DNA from: Zygnema cylindricum
Taxonomy: Eukaryota; Streptophyta; Zygnematophyceae; Zygnematales; Zygnemataceae
Assembly: GCA_037447655.1 (NCBI GenBank)
Contig: JBBHKE010000385.1
Coordinates: 84,293 to 148,292 of the forward strand
Length of the DNA stretch: 64,000 bases
Direction of reading: 5' to 3'
The notes under the pieces were generated by a model that was given only the letters and a program-made list of their open reading frames with translations, did not search any database and was not told where the DNA came from. Positions within the stretch are counted from its first letter, which is position 1; each line of letters opens with the position of its first letter. The translations under genes were made by a program, and so were the position numbers. Below are positions 11,003-21,433 of the stretch, piece by piece.

Positions 11003-11889
11003 CAGAGAGCGAGAGAGGGAGAGTGAGAGAGAGATGGAGTGCGAGAGGAAGGGAGAGCGAGAGGGAGGGGGAGAGGATAAGGGGGAGGGTAAGGGAGAGG
11101 GGGAGGGAGAGGGAAGAGAGAGAAAGTGACAGAGAGAGAGCGAGAGTGAGGGAAAGGGAGAGCGAGGGGGAGGGGGAGACAAAAAGGTGGAGATGGAAGG
11201 GAATGGAGAGGCAGAGGGAGATATAAGGGAGAGAGAGGGGGAGAGAGTGAGAAGAAAAAAAGGGGAGGGAGGGGCAGGTAGAGGGAGAGAGGGGAAATGG
11301 AGGGTTAGGGTGAGGGAGAAGGAGAGGGAGAGTGAGAGGGAGGGGGAGAGAGGGAGAGGGAAAAAGGGGGAGGGAAGAAGGGGAGGTTGAGGGAGAGGGA
11401 GAGGGAGAGGGGGGGAGAGGGGAAGAGAGGGAGAGAGGGAGGGAGAGGGAGAGAGGGGAAAAGGGAGGGTGAGGAGGGAAGGGGAAGGGAGGGGGGTAGG
11501 GAGAGGGAGTGGGAGCAGGAGGGGGAGAAATGGAGAGGGAGCGGGAGGGGAAGAAGGAGAGGGAGAGGCAGCGGGAGAGGGAGAGGAGATGGAGAGGAAA
11601 AGACAGGAGGGGGAAAAGGAGAGGAGAGGGAGAAGGAGCGGGAAAGACAGAGGGAGGAGGAGAGGGATAGGAGAGGAAGGGGTGGAAGGAAAGACAGCGG
11701 GATTGGGAGGGGGAGAGACAGAGAAAGGGGGAAAGACAGCGGGGGAGGGAAAGGGAGAGCCAGAGGGAGAGAGAGAGGGAAAGGCAGAGAAAGAGTGTGA
11801 GACAGCGGGAGAGGGAGAGGCAGAGATAGAGGGACAGAGAGAGAGGGAGAAGGAGAGGGACAAGGAGAGACAGAGGAGTAGGGAGAAGT
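11003..11889. repeat. Long polypurine tract, (GGGAGA)n-like, about 890 bp
   Basis: The + strand is nearly all purine, in degenerate GGGAGAG / GAGAGGGA units. It produces spurious open frames of up to 325 codons on both strands (Arg/Glu/Gly on +, Ser/Pro/Leu on -). It is similar in composition to the pyrimidine tract at 43835-44720. Confidence 0.9.
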
Positions 11890-12418
11890 GTTACAAAAAC
11901 AGAAGATAAAAACCACCAAATGCAAAAGTTCTCCATTAATAAACCCATAGTAACCTTACACACGCCCATGATTTCTTAAACATTGCATTAAAATACAAAT
12001 CATCTTTGAAACTATCAAAGGCTTTTGAATATATGTCCCATAAACTACACCCCACCTGAGAATCCCAAAATTCTAAAAACCAAAATAAATATCATCAATT
12101 CCAAAAAGTTCCCAGAAATATAGCTGTCTTATCCCTCTCAACTTTTTTTTTGGGGGGCGGACAGATGGCAGGAACGAATTCTTTAGCCTGCCTACTGCCC
12201 GAAACAAAAAAAATTCTTCAAATTGCCCACCCAACAGAAAATAAATAAATATATTTTGATTTCCAATAACTTCATTTGTGCCTCTAAAACGTGTTATTTT
12301 GACGTTTCCCAGTTTTCAAATTCATTTCTGGAGGAAATTTCCCCAAAAAAAATCGAATTCCCCATCAAATTCCCTGCCTTCTCAAAGACTTTGAGCTGCC
12401 CAATCTTAAACCTCCTTC
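11890..12418. other. Intergenic, no gene seen
   Basis: AT-rich sequence between the purine tract and the proline-rich reading frame. Nothing recognisable. Confidence 0.4.
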
Positions 12419-13065
12419 TTACGTGTGAAGAAGATGACGTCTGCCCTTTCCAGGTGGGCTTCGAGATTTTGGCGAATGGGGTGGTTTGTTCACACGTGTG
12501 GGAGAGTGGGGAGGTTTGTTCTCACGTCGGGAAGGGGGGTGAGGAGGTTTTCCCGCATGCTTTGGTGAATGAGGGGGCTTGTTCACACGTGTGGGTGAAT
12601 GAGGGGGCTTGTGGACATGTGCGGGAGGATGGGGGGACTTTGGCGAATGAGGAGGCTTGTTCACACGTGTGGGCGAACAAGAGTGGCTTGTTGACATGTG
12701 CGGGAGGATGGGGGGACTTTGGCGAATGAGGAGGCTTGTTCACACGTGTGGGCGAACGAGGTGGCTTGTTGACATGTGGGGAGGATGGGGGCTTGGCGAA
12801 TGGGGAGGCTTGTTCCGCGTGTGGTCCAGAAGAAGCTCAGGAGTTTCGGTGCCCTGCCACGTGGAGGATGGGGAGGATGGGGAGAATGGATTGACACGTG
12901 AGTGGATGGGGAAGTGGGAGGATGAGGGATGGGAGGGTGGGAAGGATGGGGAGAAGTGAGGGAGTGGGGAGAGTTGGATCTATGGCCATTTGACTTATGG
13001 GCGAGGGAAGGAGCCATGGCTGCTAAAGAGAGAACCAGAACTAGGAGAGATACTACACGTGCCAT
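12419..13065 (-). pseudogene. Secreted proline-rich cell-wall-type protein, frame-broken
   Basis: On the - strand an ATG at 13065 opens with a classic signal peptide: MAR, a Val/Leu-rich core, then APSLA before HKSNG. A His/Ser/Pro-rich segment follows (SPHPSHPPIPHPP and similar). Further on, repeated NKPPHSP / SPHPPAHVNKP units appear, as in plant proline-rich or extensin-like wall proteins, but spread over all three frames. The repeat DNA has a period of 79 or 78 bases, so single-base indels between units move the frame. This could be a decayed gene, or sequencing errors in repeats could have broken a real one. A TATA box about 100 bases upstream of the ATG supports former or present transcription. 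Confidence 0.55.
12562..12800. repeat. Minisatellite of about 79-bp units inside the proline-rich frame
   Basis: Units contain TTGGCGAATGAGGAGGC, then TTGTTCACACGTGTGGGCG, then TTGTTGACATGTGCGGGAGG. Two units at about 12642 and 12721 are 79 bases apart, and partial units lie to either side. Each unit carries a CACGTG core. Confidence 0.7.
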
Positions 13066-13160
13066 GGCGAATGGAGAGGAGAAGGCGAAGATAATTTAGA
13101 AGCTTGGTAGAAGGTTAGAGAGCTGGGAATGTTGAGAAAGTTATGGTATTGCCGGTGGCC

Positions 13161-13166
13161 TTTATA
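13161..13166 (-). promoter_or_regulatory. TATA box for the proline-rich reading frame
   Basis: Reads TATAAA on the - strand within CGACTATAAAGGCC, 96-100 bases upstream of the ATG at 13065. That spacing would give a 5' UTR of roughly 65-70 bases. Assignment is by motif and position only. Confidence 0.45.
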
Positions 13167-13169
13167 GTC

Positions 13170-14558
13170 GACTTTGCGAATTGGGAAATGGCGGCGGTCT
13201 GGATTGTTCGTTTGGCGTTTTGGATTTGTCGGTGCGTTTGGAAGGTTGTCGGTGGCGTGTCGGTGGCGGAATAAACGAAGCGGTCGATATCGCCGCCGAA
13301 GTCGACTGGTCGGCCGTCAGAAGCGACAGGATGTTGTGAAGTCAACAATGGTCAACGCGGCTGAGTGCATGAACCACGCGGTCTTCAGTACAGTTTCAAA
13401 CGATTGTCGGAAAGTGGGCCGGTCACGAATTGATTTCACCCAATTAATGATTTTGTTGTAAACTGAATCCGTACAGCGGCTCCTACCGATGTTTTTCAGC
13501 GGTTTCACGGATTCGATTGTTAGTGCTCCATTGGATAGGACACGTGGATCTGCATTGCCCGTTCAGATTTTCTGTTCTGATTTAGAGTTGAGTGAGTGCA
13601 ATAAGTTCACACAGTTCAGAGCGACACAATTGTTTCTTACATGAACACTATTAGCGTTAACTAATACGTTTCTTGGTCAACTCTTTCGAGGTCCTCGAGG
13701 GTCAACGATACTGTTCTTGTAGCCACGAATAAGGGTAGAATTCCATTAGGCGGTCCCAGTAAATGTACGGAAAATTATACTGGCAGCGTTTACTAGAAGA
13801 CTATTCCATTTTGTCGGGCCAGTAACAAGCTTTCCTCAATTATGATTGGCGCCACGTAGGTTAGAGTCCAGAATTGAAAATCTTAAAGAAAATCTTCAAA
13901 CGGAAAGTCAGAACGAAGTATCTGTACAACCGGAGGTAGTTAATGATTCGTACCTAAAGTTTGCGGCCAGATTTTAGATTTTGAAATCGTAAATCAAAAT
14001 TTCGAAACGGAATGGCAAAAAGACGCGGCAAAATTTGAAGGTCGCGGCAAACTTTGAATGTCGGTGGATATCAGACGGAGCGTGCCAAAATATTTTAGGC
14101 TCACCTGCATCCAGCATGGCAGGCGGCATATGGACCGTACGACGTAAGTACATGGCCTATACGACGTGTAGACCTGTGATCGCTTGTTCAAAGCGTAGAT
14201 TTTTTTGTTTTTTCACGTGTACCAATGGTACACGTCTAGTATCGTACAACTCTCCTCGCGAGGAGAGTATCGTCACACTGGATGATGTGCGCGATTGCTT
14301 CGCGGATCTGAAAAAGTGAATTATCCAACGGCCAGGAATTACGCCTACATCATTGGAGCTTCCTGACAGCTTTCCAGTAACGATCTTTCCAGTAACGATA
14401 TTTCGTCTGACAAAAAAAAAATAAGGTACGGCGTGGTACGAATATGTACAAACTTGTACGGTATCCAGTAACGAACCACACTTTTCGTGTAATGGAATTC
14501 TACCCTAAGACAAGAAATCAGATACCGCCCAAAATACCAAGCACAAACAACCATTCGA
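13170..14558. other. Gene-free stretch
   Basis: Promoter-side flank of the proline-rich frame, with an ATTGG (CCAAT) and ACACGTGG site near 13524-13545, then unremarkable sequence. I see no exon chain or RNA gene. Confidence 0.4.
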
Positions 14559-15527
14559 AGCATAGTTCAAAAGTAGGTGACCGTACGCCCATACAATATG
14601 CCTATTGTATGGAAAACATACAATATGGCCTTAAGACCCATATTGTATTGACCGCAAAATGAAATAAAATAGTATCAGGGTTGAGTTGCACATGGATCGA
14701 TAGAGAATTAAACGTCATGTCTAAATTTGAAAAAAAAATTGGACAAAAAAATCTTCTTCTGTGAGTTTTGAACGACTTTTTTAAACCGTCGATTTGCCGA
14801 TTCGGTGGAACAGCCGAAGATAATCATGAATTATGATAGACTATCGTCGATTCACGATCGGATCGCTGATGAAAGTAGCGATCTAAGAAGATCACAGGGA
14901 AAGCCCGTAACACAACTTACGCTAAAGGCAGCCTACAAAAGGCCTAACAAAAAACGCCTACTTTTGAACTATGATTAGAAGTTTTGGTGTTCGTTTTTAT
15001 CATAAAAGCCACCAATAGCAATATTACCACAGACACTGTGACAGTACGTCACGTGAAACGCCTTTCACCTTAGTTCAAAAGTACGCGTTTTTTGGTAGGC
15101 CTTTTGTAGACCGCCTCTAGCGTAAGTTGTGTTACGGGCTTTCCATGTGATCTTCTTAGATCGCTACTTTCATCAACGACCGTCCGATTGTCCGAATCTG
15201 ACGATAGTCCTATCGTAAGTTGTGTTATGGGCTTTTCATGTGATCTTCTTAGATCGTTACTTTCATCAACGACCGGCAAATCGTCCAAATCTGACGGTTT
15301 AAATAAAAAGTCGATCAAAACTCACAGAAAAATATTTTTTTGTCCGATTTTTTTTTTGAAATTTAGACATGACGTTTAATTCTTTATCGATCCATGTGCA
15401 ACTCAACCTGTTACTATTTTATTTCATTTTGCGACCAATACAATATGGGTCTTAAGGGTATATTGTATTTTTTGCGTACAATAAGCATATTGTATGGGCC
15501 TCTTTCACCTACTTTAAAACTATGACT
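14559..15527. repeat. Foldback element with long inverted arms (about 0.97 kb)
   Basis: The left arm (from CATAGTTCAAAAGTAGGTGA) reappears inverted at the right end (TCACCTACTTTAAAACTATG). The match continues inward through blocks holding ACAATATG, GATCGATA and a poly-A/poly-T pair. Inner arms at about 14875-14985 and 15070-15180 also pair, around a roughly 90-base loop. The right arm has an extra tandem copy of an 80-90 bp block containing GATCTTCTTAGATCG (near 15145 and 15241). No ORF or clear target duplication was found. It could be a MULE-like or foldback MITE, and as RNA it would form a long hairpin. Confidence 0.75.
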
Positions 15528-15719
15528 TTCACTGACTCGCCCATTACACGTGCGCAACAAAACAAAACTAGCAACTCGTAAATACCCAGAACATACTGAA
15601 ATACCTTTAGTAAAACTTATAATACACGAACCAAAACACCTTTAGAACAATCGTTAATACCTTAAACTTCCATAAACACCTTTGCCATAACCTGTTAACA
15701 AGAGTCACGTATTTGAAGG

Positions 15720-16068
15720 ACGCGCGAGATTTTTTGAGTCCTTAGTGAAATTAAGAGTGTTCTAGCTTAATCTGCGGACAGGTGGCAGATTTCTGGAGGC
15801 TTCTTGGCGGCGCACGCTCACACGTGTCACGCCATGGCTGGTATTGTATTTAAGGGACACCATGACTGTGTGTTAATTAATCAATGAGGAATTGGAGGAT
15901 TATATGGAGTAATAGAAGAGAGAGAGAAGAAATTGTAATTTCAGTTTTTTTATTAATGTGAGAATTTTCTGAAATGTCTCTTCAATGTTGATGTAATGTT
16001 TTATATTCTGAATGCTTCTGCTGCTATAAGTGTTTGTTAGTGAGCTCAGAATTTATTATCGATCCTTT
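15720..16068 (+). mobile_element. Truncated LTR fragment (same family as 38290 and 43263)
   Basis: From about GAGTCCTTAGTGAAATT to the terminal GATCCTTTCA it matches the downstream two-thirds of the LTRs at 38290, 40783 and 43263. That includes the GTGGCAGATTTCT, CTTGGCGGCGCACGC and TAATTTCAG blocks. The upstream third of the LTR is missing. Confidence 0.75.
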
Positions 16069-16279
16069 CAGTCTTAGCTTAGGTCTCTTCAAATCTCTCT
16101 CTACGCTTCCATGCGTTCTTTCACCAAGACGAGACTCCTAGGTTGCGGTGGTGTCACTTAGATGAGCATTCTATAATTTAACATTTTCTAACTCCCGAAG
16201 AACACGCTCCAACATGTCTGATGTGGATAAGGCGTGGCCTTTGATGCAGTCGAGTCACGAGGGAAAGCTTTGATACCAA

Positions 16280-16740
16280 TGTAAAAGGGACAAGGTAGTC
16301 ACACCACGTTCACAATGCACAACGGAATAACCCCAAGGATACACACACTGCGTTCACAGCAAAAGAGCTGAGCTTTATTAATCGGGAGGAGATTACAAGG
16401 TTGAAAGCTCACTGTGAAAGTCTACTCAAAAGAGTCTACTTTTGACAAGGTCTACTTGGCTATTTAAACTAACAAGCTGCTAGTCAACTTGGTATTACAC
16501 TTATGTACAGGTGGACCTTCTAGGTCAACTAAGATCTATCCATTCTGTCTTCTAGAATAATACAGCTCAATCTACATTCTGCGGCGTTGCTATACTGCTA
16601 CATTGCGTTGCTATGCTGCGATACTAAGTTGCTATGTTGCTATGCTGGTATGCTGCGCTAGTTTGTCATCGCAATTGCGTTGCATTGAAACCGCAACTAT
16701 AGCAGCCTACAGGGTACACAACTTTGTAACCGTGTTAGAG
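16280..16740 (-). mobile_element. Ty3/gypsy LTR with adjoining primer-binding site
   Basis: On the - strand the LTR probably starts near 16740, after the purine run GTGGGAGG, and ends TTTTACA at 16280. Immediately beyond it, 16267-16278 reads TGGTATCAAAGC, one base from the standard initiator-tRNA-Met primer site. It contains a run of TTGC(T/G)A-type repeats (16575-16680). The far boundary is approximate. A primer site following what should be the 3' LTR is odd; see findings. Confidence 0.6.
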
Positions 16741-18209
16741 TGCCTCCCACTAATGGTTTAGTGTCCCGATGAACTTTACTAACTAAGGGAAATAAGAGTT
16801 GGCGGAGTATTTTGTATGTCTCTTGTCGATACTCTTCAAATTCCCCCTGCAGGGTGTTCAATTCATTTTGGAGTTGCTCGCATCGGGTCTCCAAAAACGC
16901 GATGTAGTGAACAGCCGCTGCCAATCGTCTCCAAGCGACCTGCTCTCGTAGCAGGTTATCTCCCTCTTCCGATGCAGCTGTTGGCACCTCTGGTTGTGGC
17001 GAAGAGGGCTCGGGTGTAGACACGTCAGGTGCCAAACTTTCGGGAGCTGTGGGGGCTGCGACTGGTTGGGCTTCCTCTTCCACTTCGTCCGCAGGCTCCC
17101 ACCGAGGTACTTTTCTCAATTTGAAGGAAATATATTTCCTGGCAGCTCGGGCCCGCTACAGAGCGTTCTTCCGGGCCAATTTAAGTGCTCAAACCTCGGG
17201 CGTGATTTCAGCCCGCGAGATGATATCATGAAGACGGACGTCCCATGGATGGTATTGGCGGAGTAATGCGGGAACGTCCACCTTGTATTGGTATTGGTCC
17301 TCGACCACTTCTACGAATGGTAAGGCATGAGGGTTTAGCTGAACACAACCCTTATGATTATTCCCTACGTTCTTTGTCCTTATAAAAATCTAGGCTGGTT
17401 GTGACGGCATGCTGGTAGGGATGTTGATTGGTTCCCCAAGTTTTCCTGTGCGCCACGTTGCTTGCCATTCCGAAGGATCTCAATAGAACCATTTGGCAAA
17501 ACTAAAGGTGAGGTCCGCATGTTGAGAATCGAGGGGTAGTGATAATAGGTAATCGGGAATTTCTTCTTCTTTTTCATTCTCCCTTTCTGTTTCACCTTCT
17601 TCCTGTCCGAGGACAAATTCATCATCCTCACTCGGGTACTGCGCCCCAACCCTCTTTTCAAACCTCTCCAATAACTGCTCGTCGGCGGTGCTCTCTTTGT
17701 TAGGGTTTCTTCATCACCTCCAAATCAGAGGCACGCTCCTCTATTGATGGGGGTGTCGGCTCCCGCTTTGGCTCGTCCGCGTCTGAGAGCACATGATCCT
17801 CTTCATCGCCGCCATCCCTTTATCGAAGTGGGTTGTACTCAGGGTTTTGCGAATTTTGTGACCCCTCCCCTCCACTGCTTCCAGTTGTTCCTTCCTCGCT
17901 ACCAGCTGTCTCCCCTTGCTCCAGATCTTCCACCATCCCCTTTCTCTGGTCCTCGTCTACTATGACCTCAGCTGCAACTAACAACCTATCCTGGCGGGGT
18001 ATATCTTCGAGACCTACCCGTACGAGTATCCTCCTTTTCGGTGGTCGAGAGGACGACGACGCCATGGATGCTGTTGTGCAAGATAGTTCAGGCAACTCGA
18101 TAAGTGAGGGTAAACTAGCGATGTCGAGCGAGGTGATATCCAAACTGATACGACTAGGTTGGTCACGAAGGCTGATGGCGGCTTTAGCCGAGGGTGTTGA
18201 GGGTTTCAC
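16697..18209 (-). pseudogene. Extra coding region downstream of the gypsy chromodomain (unknown product)
   Basis: Between the chromodomain and the LTR the - strand keeps coding-like character for about 1.5 kb. An ORF from 18209 includes MASSSSRPPKRRILVRVG and a Glu/Gly/Ser-rich acidic tail to an in-frame stop at 17820. The same frame continues acidic to about 17710, where a frameshift leads to QLLERFEKRVGAQYPSEDDE (17671-17480). A last ORF (17119-16697) holds a Pro/Ala/Glu-rich part and a probable coiled coil (LAAAVHYIAFLETRCEQLQN onward). I recognise no domain. It may be one decayed, mostly disordered protein, such as an additional ORF carried by the element, or captured host sequence. Confidence 0.5.
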
Positions 18210-18407
18210 AGTTGGACTCTTCTAGGTGTCGCAGATTGCGAGGGTATCGCAACGTCTAACATTTCGTAGATTGCGCTGCTTCGACGATACTGAGGGTTCA
18301 ACGTCCCCAATGTTGCGATTCAAAACCGCACCGTTGCAATTTTTTGTCAGCGTAGTAAGGGCGTTGCGATTCTTTGACGACGCCGTTACTATGTTGCGCT
18401 TCAATTG

Positions 18408-19790
18408 TTATGCAACCATAGTGCTGCGGTCCGCTATCATCGCCGCTGCGTTTCCTCGCCGAGTCCCCAAGATGACTGCCATGGTTGCGATTTTGCGATT
18501 CGTTCCCTTTTGGCGCTTAGTGCGACTTCCCCTCCGGTTATGCTGAGGGTCCGCACTCTGCGTAAACCGACGCAGCAAATCGGGTGAATGAAGATCCCTT
18601 TTGTCCACCCAAGAATCGTCCTCACCTACGTAGCCTTTCCACCACACTAGATATTGCGTGGAGTTGAAATTTCGTAGTCGACGCGACTGCAAAATTTCCT
18701 CCACCTCGTATTCATCCGTGGTACCTTGAATTGGTGGTAGTGGGGTGTATGGTCAGAGATTAGGAAAAATAAAATCGGGGTCGCAAAACGGCTTGAGTAG
18801 GGAAACGTGGAACACATTGTGTATTTGCCATTCCTTTGGAATATCAAGTTTGTAGGCCACCTCGCTCACTTTGGAAAAGACAGTGAATCGTCGTGTAAAC
18901 TTCGGCACCAACTTCTTTAAGGGGGCACCCGCTAATGACATGTTTGCCATATTAAGGCGAACCTTGTCACATATACTAAAGGCAATGTCCTTCCAGTGAG
19001 AGTCGACCTGTTATTTTTGACGATCCTTTGCCAGTTGGAGGGCCTTCGCCGCTTTATCCAGATTTGTTTGCGCGTTTGTGCAAAGTCCATAGCGGCCGTT
19101 GTGGGGCAATCCGTGACGAATAGGTTTTGGGGAAGAATGGGTTGTCGCCCATTTAGAGAGAATGACGTAGCCTTAGTGGACGAGTTTACATCACTGTTGT
19201 ACGCCACTTCAATCGCCATCAAATGGTTTACCCAATCTGTTTGGTGCACCAACACATAAGCCCTTAAAGCCTCTTCTAATGTTCTGTTTACCCTTTCGGT
19301 TTGACTGTTAGTCTGAGGGTGGTACGCGGTGGACATGGCTAACTGCGTTCCACACAACTTGAATAGATTTTTCCAAAAGTGACCGACAAATTTTCTATCG
19401 CGATCACTCACGATCTTTTTTGGAAGCCTGTGATGACATAAAATCTCGCGAAAAAATAAGTCTACCACATCCCGATTAGTAGCTGTGTTTGTTGTAGGTA
19501 AGAAATGGGCCATTTTCATAAGGTAATCCACGACGACGAATATGGAGTCATAGCCTTCCGGATTCAACGAAAGAGCACCAATAAAGTCCATCGAAATTGC
19601 CTCCCAAGGACCAGATGGTATTGAAAGAGGTTGTAAAAGTCCTTGACAACCCGATTCTGATTTATTTCTGTTAGAAGAGTCACACATCCCGACATATTCC
19701 GCGATCTCCTGAGTCATGTTCGGCCAATAGTACGCCTCAACGATACGTGCAATTGTTTTATCTCATCCGAAATGTCAACTGAGCGGCTCG
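18408..19790 (-). pseudogene. Gypsy integrase core and chromodomain
   Basis: The integrase core shows the acidic triad in MDFIGAL, IVSDRDRKFVG and QTERVNRTLEE contexts (ORF 19717-18932). It continues through a C-terminal domain (LGEVAYKLDIPKEWQIHNVFHVS region, about 18950-18850). The chromodomain lies at about 18704-18560, with YLVWWKGYVGEDDSW and LHSPDLLRRF, retaining the aromatic-cage pattern. Chromodomains direct chromovirus integration to marked chromatin. Frameshifts separate the parts, and the zinc-finger histidines at 19790-19720 are broken by a stop. Confidence 0.85.
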
Positions 19791-20635
19791 TCATTGTTGT
19801 TCTACAACCACTGTTGTAGGAGGGGAACCAACCAACAGTAGTAGTGGAAGTAGACATGGAAAACAACAAAAGCTATCAAGCACCTACTCAAAAGCCAACT
19901 TTCAGCGTACACCAAATATGACTCAAAAAGCCAATATGCCTCAATTTTGCCACAGTGATACACAATACAGTAAACTAACAATTCCCAAAATTGCAGCCTA
20001 AATGACCAAGTAAACCATAAGATATGATGTTTGGAAGCTTCCCAAAAACTGCCCTTAGAAAATCATATTCCCAAAACTGGATGCTACAAAATTGGCTAAG
20101 TCCTGAGTTTATATACTCACAGTATGCATATAGTGATCTACACTACTTTGGGTAACCGTTACTACGGTTATTATCCTGGCCAACGACAAAGCATCCTACC
20201 TATACATCACGATACCTCAAAACCCTAATTATTATTTTCTAAAAACCTGATTTATGGAACACTATTTTTTATTACACTAAACCACAAAACAATGTTATTC
20301 AAATATTTCCAGATATTGAATCGTACACAAAACGTTCCAACCGTACAAAAAACGTTCCAAATGCTTGGAGAACAGTAGTTGCTAAAGTCCAGCCGAATGT
20401 GGTCGTGTAGTACGAAGCACTTGAGTGCTTCGTCACTTGTGGTCCCACGCGAATCACGCTTGTGGTCCCTCGTGAATCACGCTTGTGGTCCCAGGTGAAT
20501 CCACAAATTCAATCCACGATGGTACCGTCGAACTGTACCATATAATTTCGGAATACCCGGTTCAAATCCCGTTCCTCCGATCCTTCGAATCAAATCCTCA
20601 CTACGTAACGCGTGTGGCTGATTGTTGGCGCTGTT

Positions 20636-20858
20636 GTTATGAGACAAATTATGGCACTGAAGATGAAGAAGATGCAGCAGTAGTCATCGTAGAACAAATC
20701 AAGAGAGGAAGCTTCCACAAATACTGATGGCTGAACAACAACTTTGACAGACTATAACTGTCAGAAAAACACTGTAATGGTTTTGAAAATATACCACAGT
20801 GTAGATAACCTAGAGAGAAACACACACATAAAATATCTATCAATTCCGCTAACAGATC
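20636..20858 (-). mobile_element. Copia leader and gag start lying beyond the 3' LTR
   Basis: This matches 25480-25743 (leader plus the first codons of gag, with MTTAASSSSSVP readable from 20687 leftward), although it sits on the far side of the 3' LTR. The element therefore has the order LTR-internal-LTR-leader, as in a tandem copia array that lost its second body. Confidence 0.75.
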
Positions 20859-21410
20859 TGTGAGATATGTCGAAATGAAATTACATAAAACTGAGTGTAC
20901 AATTTTTATATCATTTGTTCCTAAAAATCAAATTCACTAAGTCCTACTTCTATACACCGAAACTACACTAAGCTGTACGGAGGCATTCCAGCCGTACATC
21001 TAACATTCTATCACAACAAATAATTCACTATGAACAAAGTTCTATTCTACCAAATATTTACACCGAAGTTCAGACAACGTAAAGTGATAATGATCTAGTC
21101 ACGCCTCGTCACTATTTGTTGGCGGCGGCTGTCAGCGGTCCGATTAGAGGATTTGGCACCGTAGAACTGACTTCACAAAGTCCCGTGGTCCTGCCGAATT
21201 TCCGTACGTCTACGGAGGACATACTCACGCATTCTCCCAAGTGACGACGCGTGTCCCAAGTGTGAATGAACCGTGAACTCCCAACTTCACTGTCACACTA
21301 ATTTTGATAAGTACTGAATTGAACTCAACCAAAAATAGCTTAAGTCCTGAACAACTCTCTCTCCCTCACAGCTGAAGCGTAGAGAGGACTAAAGCTTTTT
21401 AAAAACAACA
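20859..21410 (-). mobile_element. Copia-1 3' LTR
   Basis: 552 bp, TGTTGTTTTT...ATATCTCACA on the - strand, matching 25744-26295 at equal length with few substitutions. A purine run (AAAGCTTTAGGGGAG, 21411-21425) directly precedes it as polypurine tract. Confidence 0.85.
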
Positions 21411-21433
21411 CTCCCCTAAAGCTTTAGACTGTG

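Noticed and set aside
10992-11969. A 325-codon open frame and several long overlapping frames across the purine tract
   Set aside because: The residues are almost only Ser, Pro and Leu (or Arg, Glu and Gly on the other strand), set by the repeat. Long frames exist in several phases at once, and no start context or domain is present.
20555-20580. GGTTCAAATCC, a perfect match to a tRNA B box
   Set aside because: No A box at the right distance and no cloverleaf can be drawn, so neither a tRNA nor a tRNA-derived SINE is supported.
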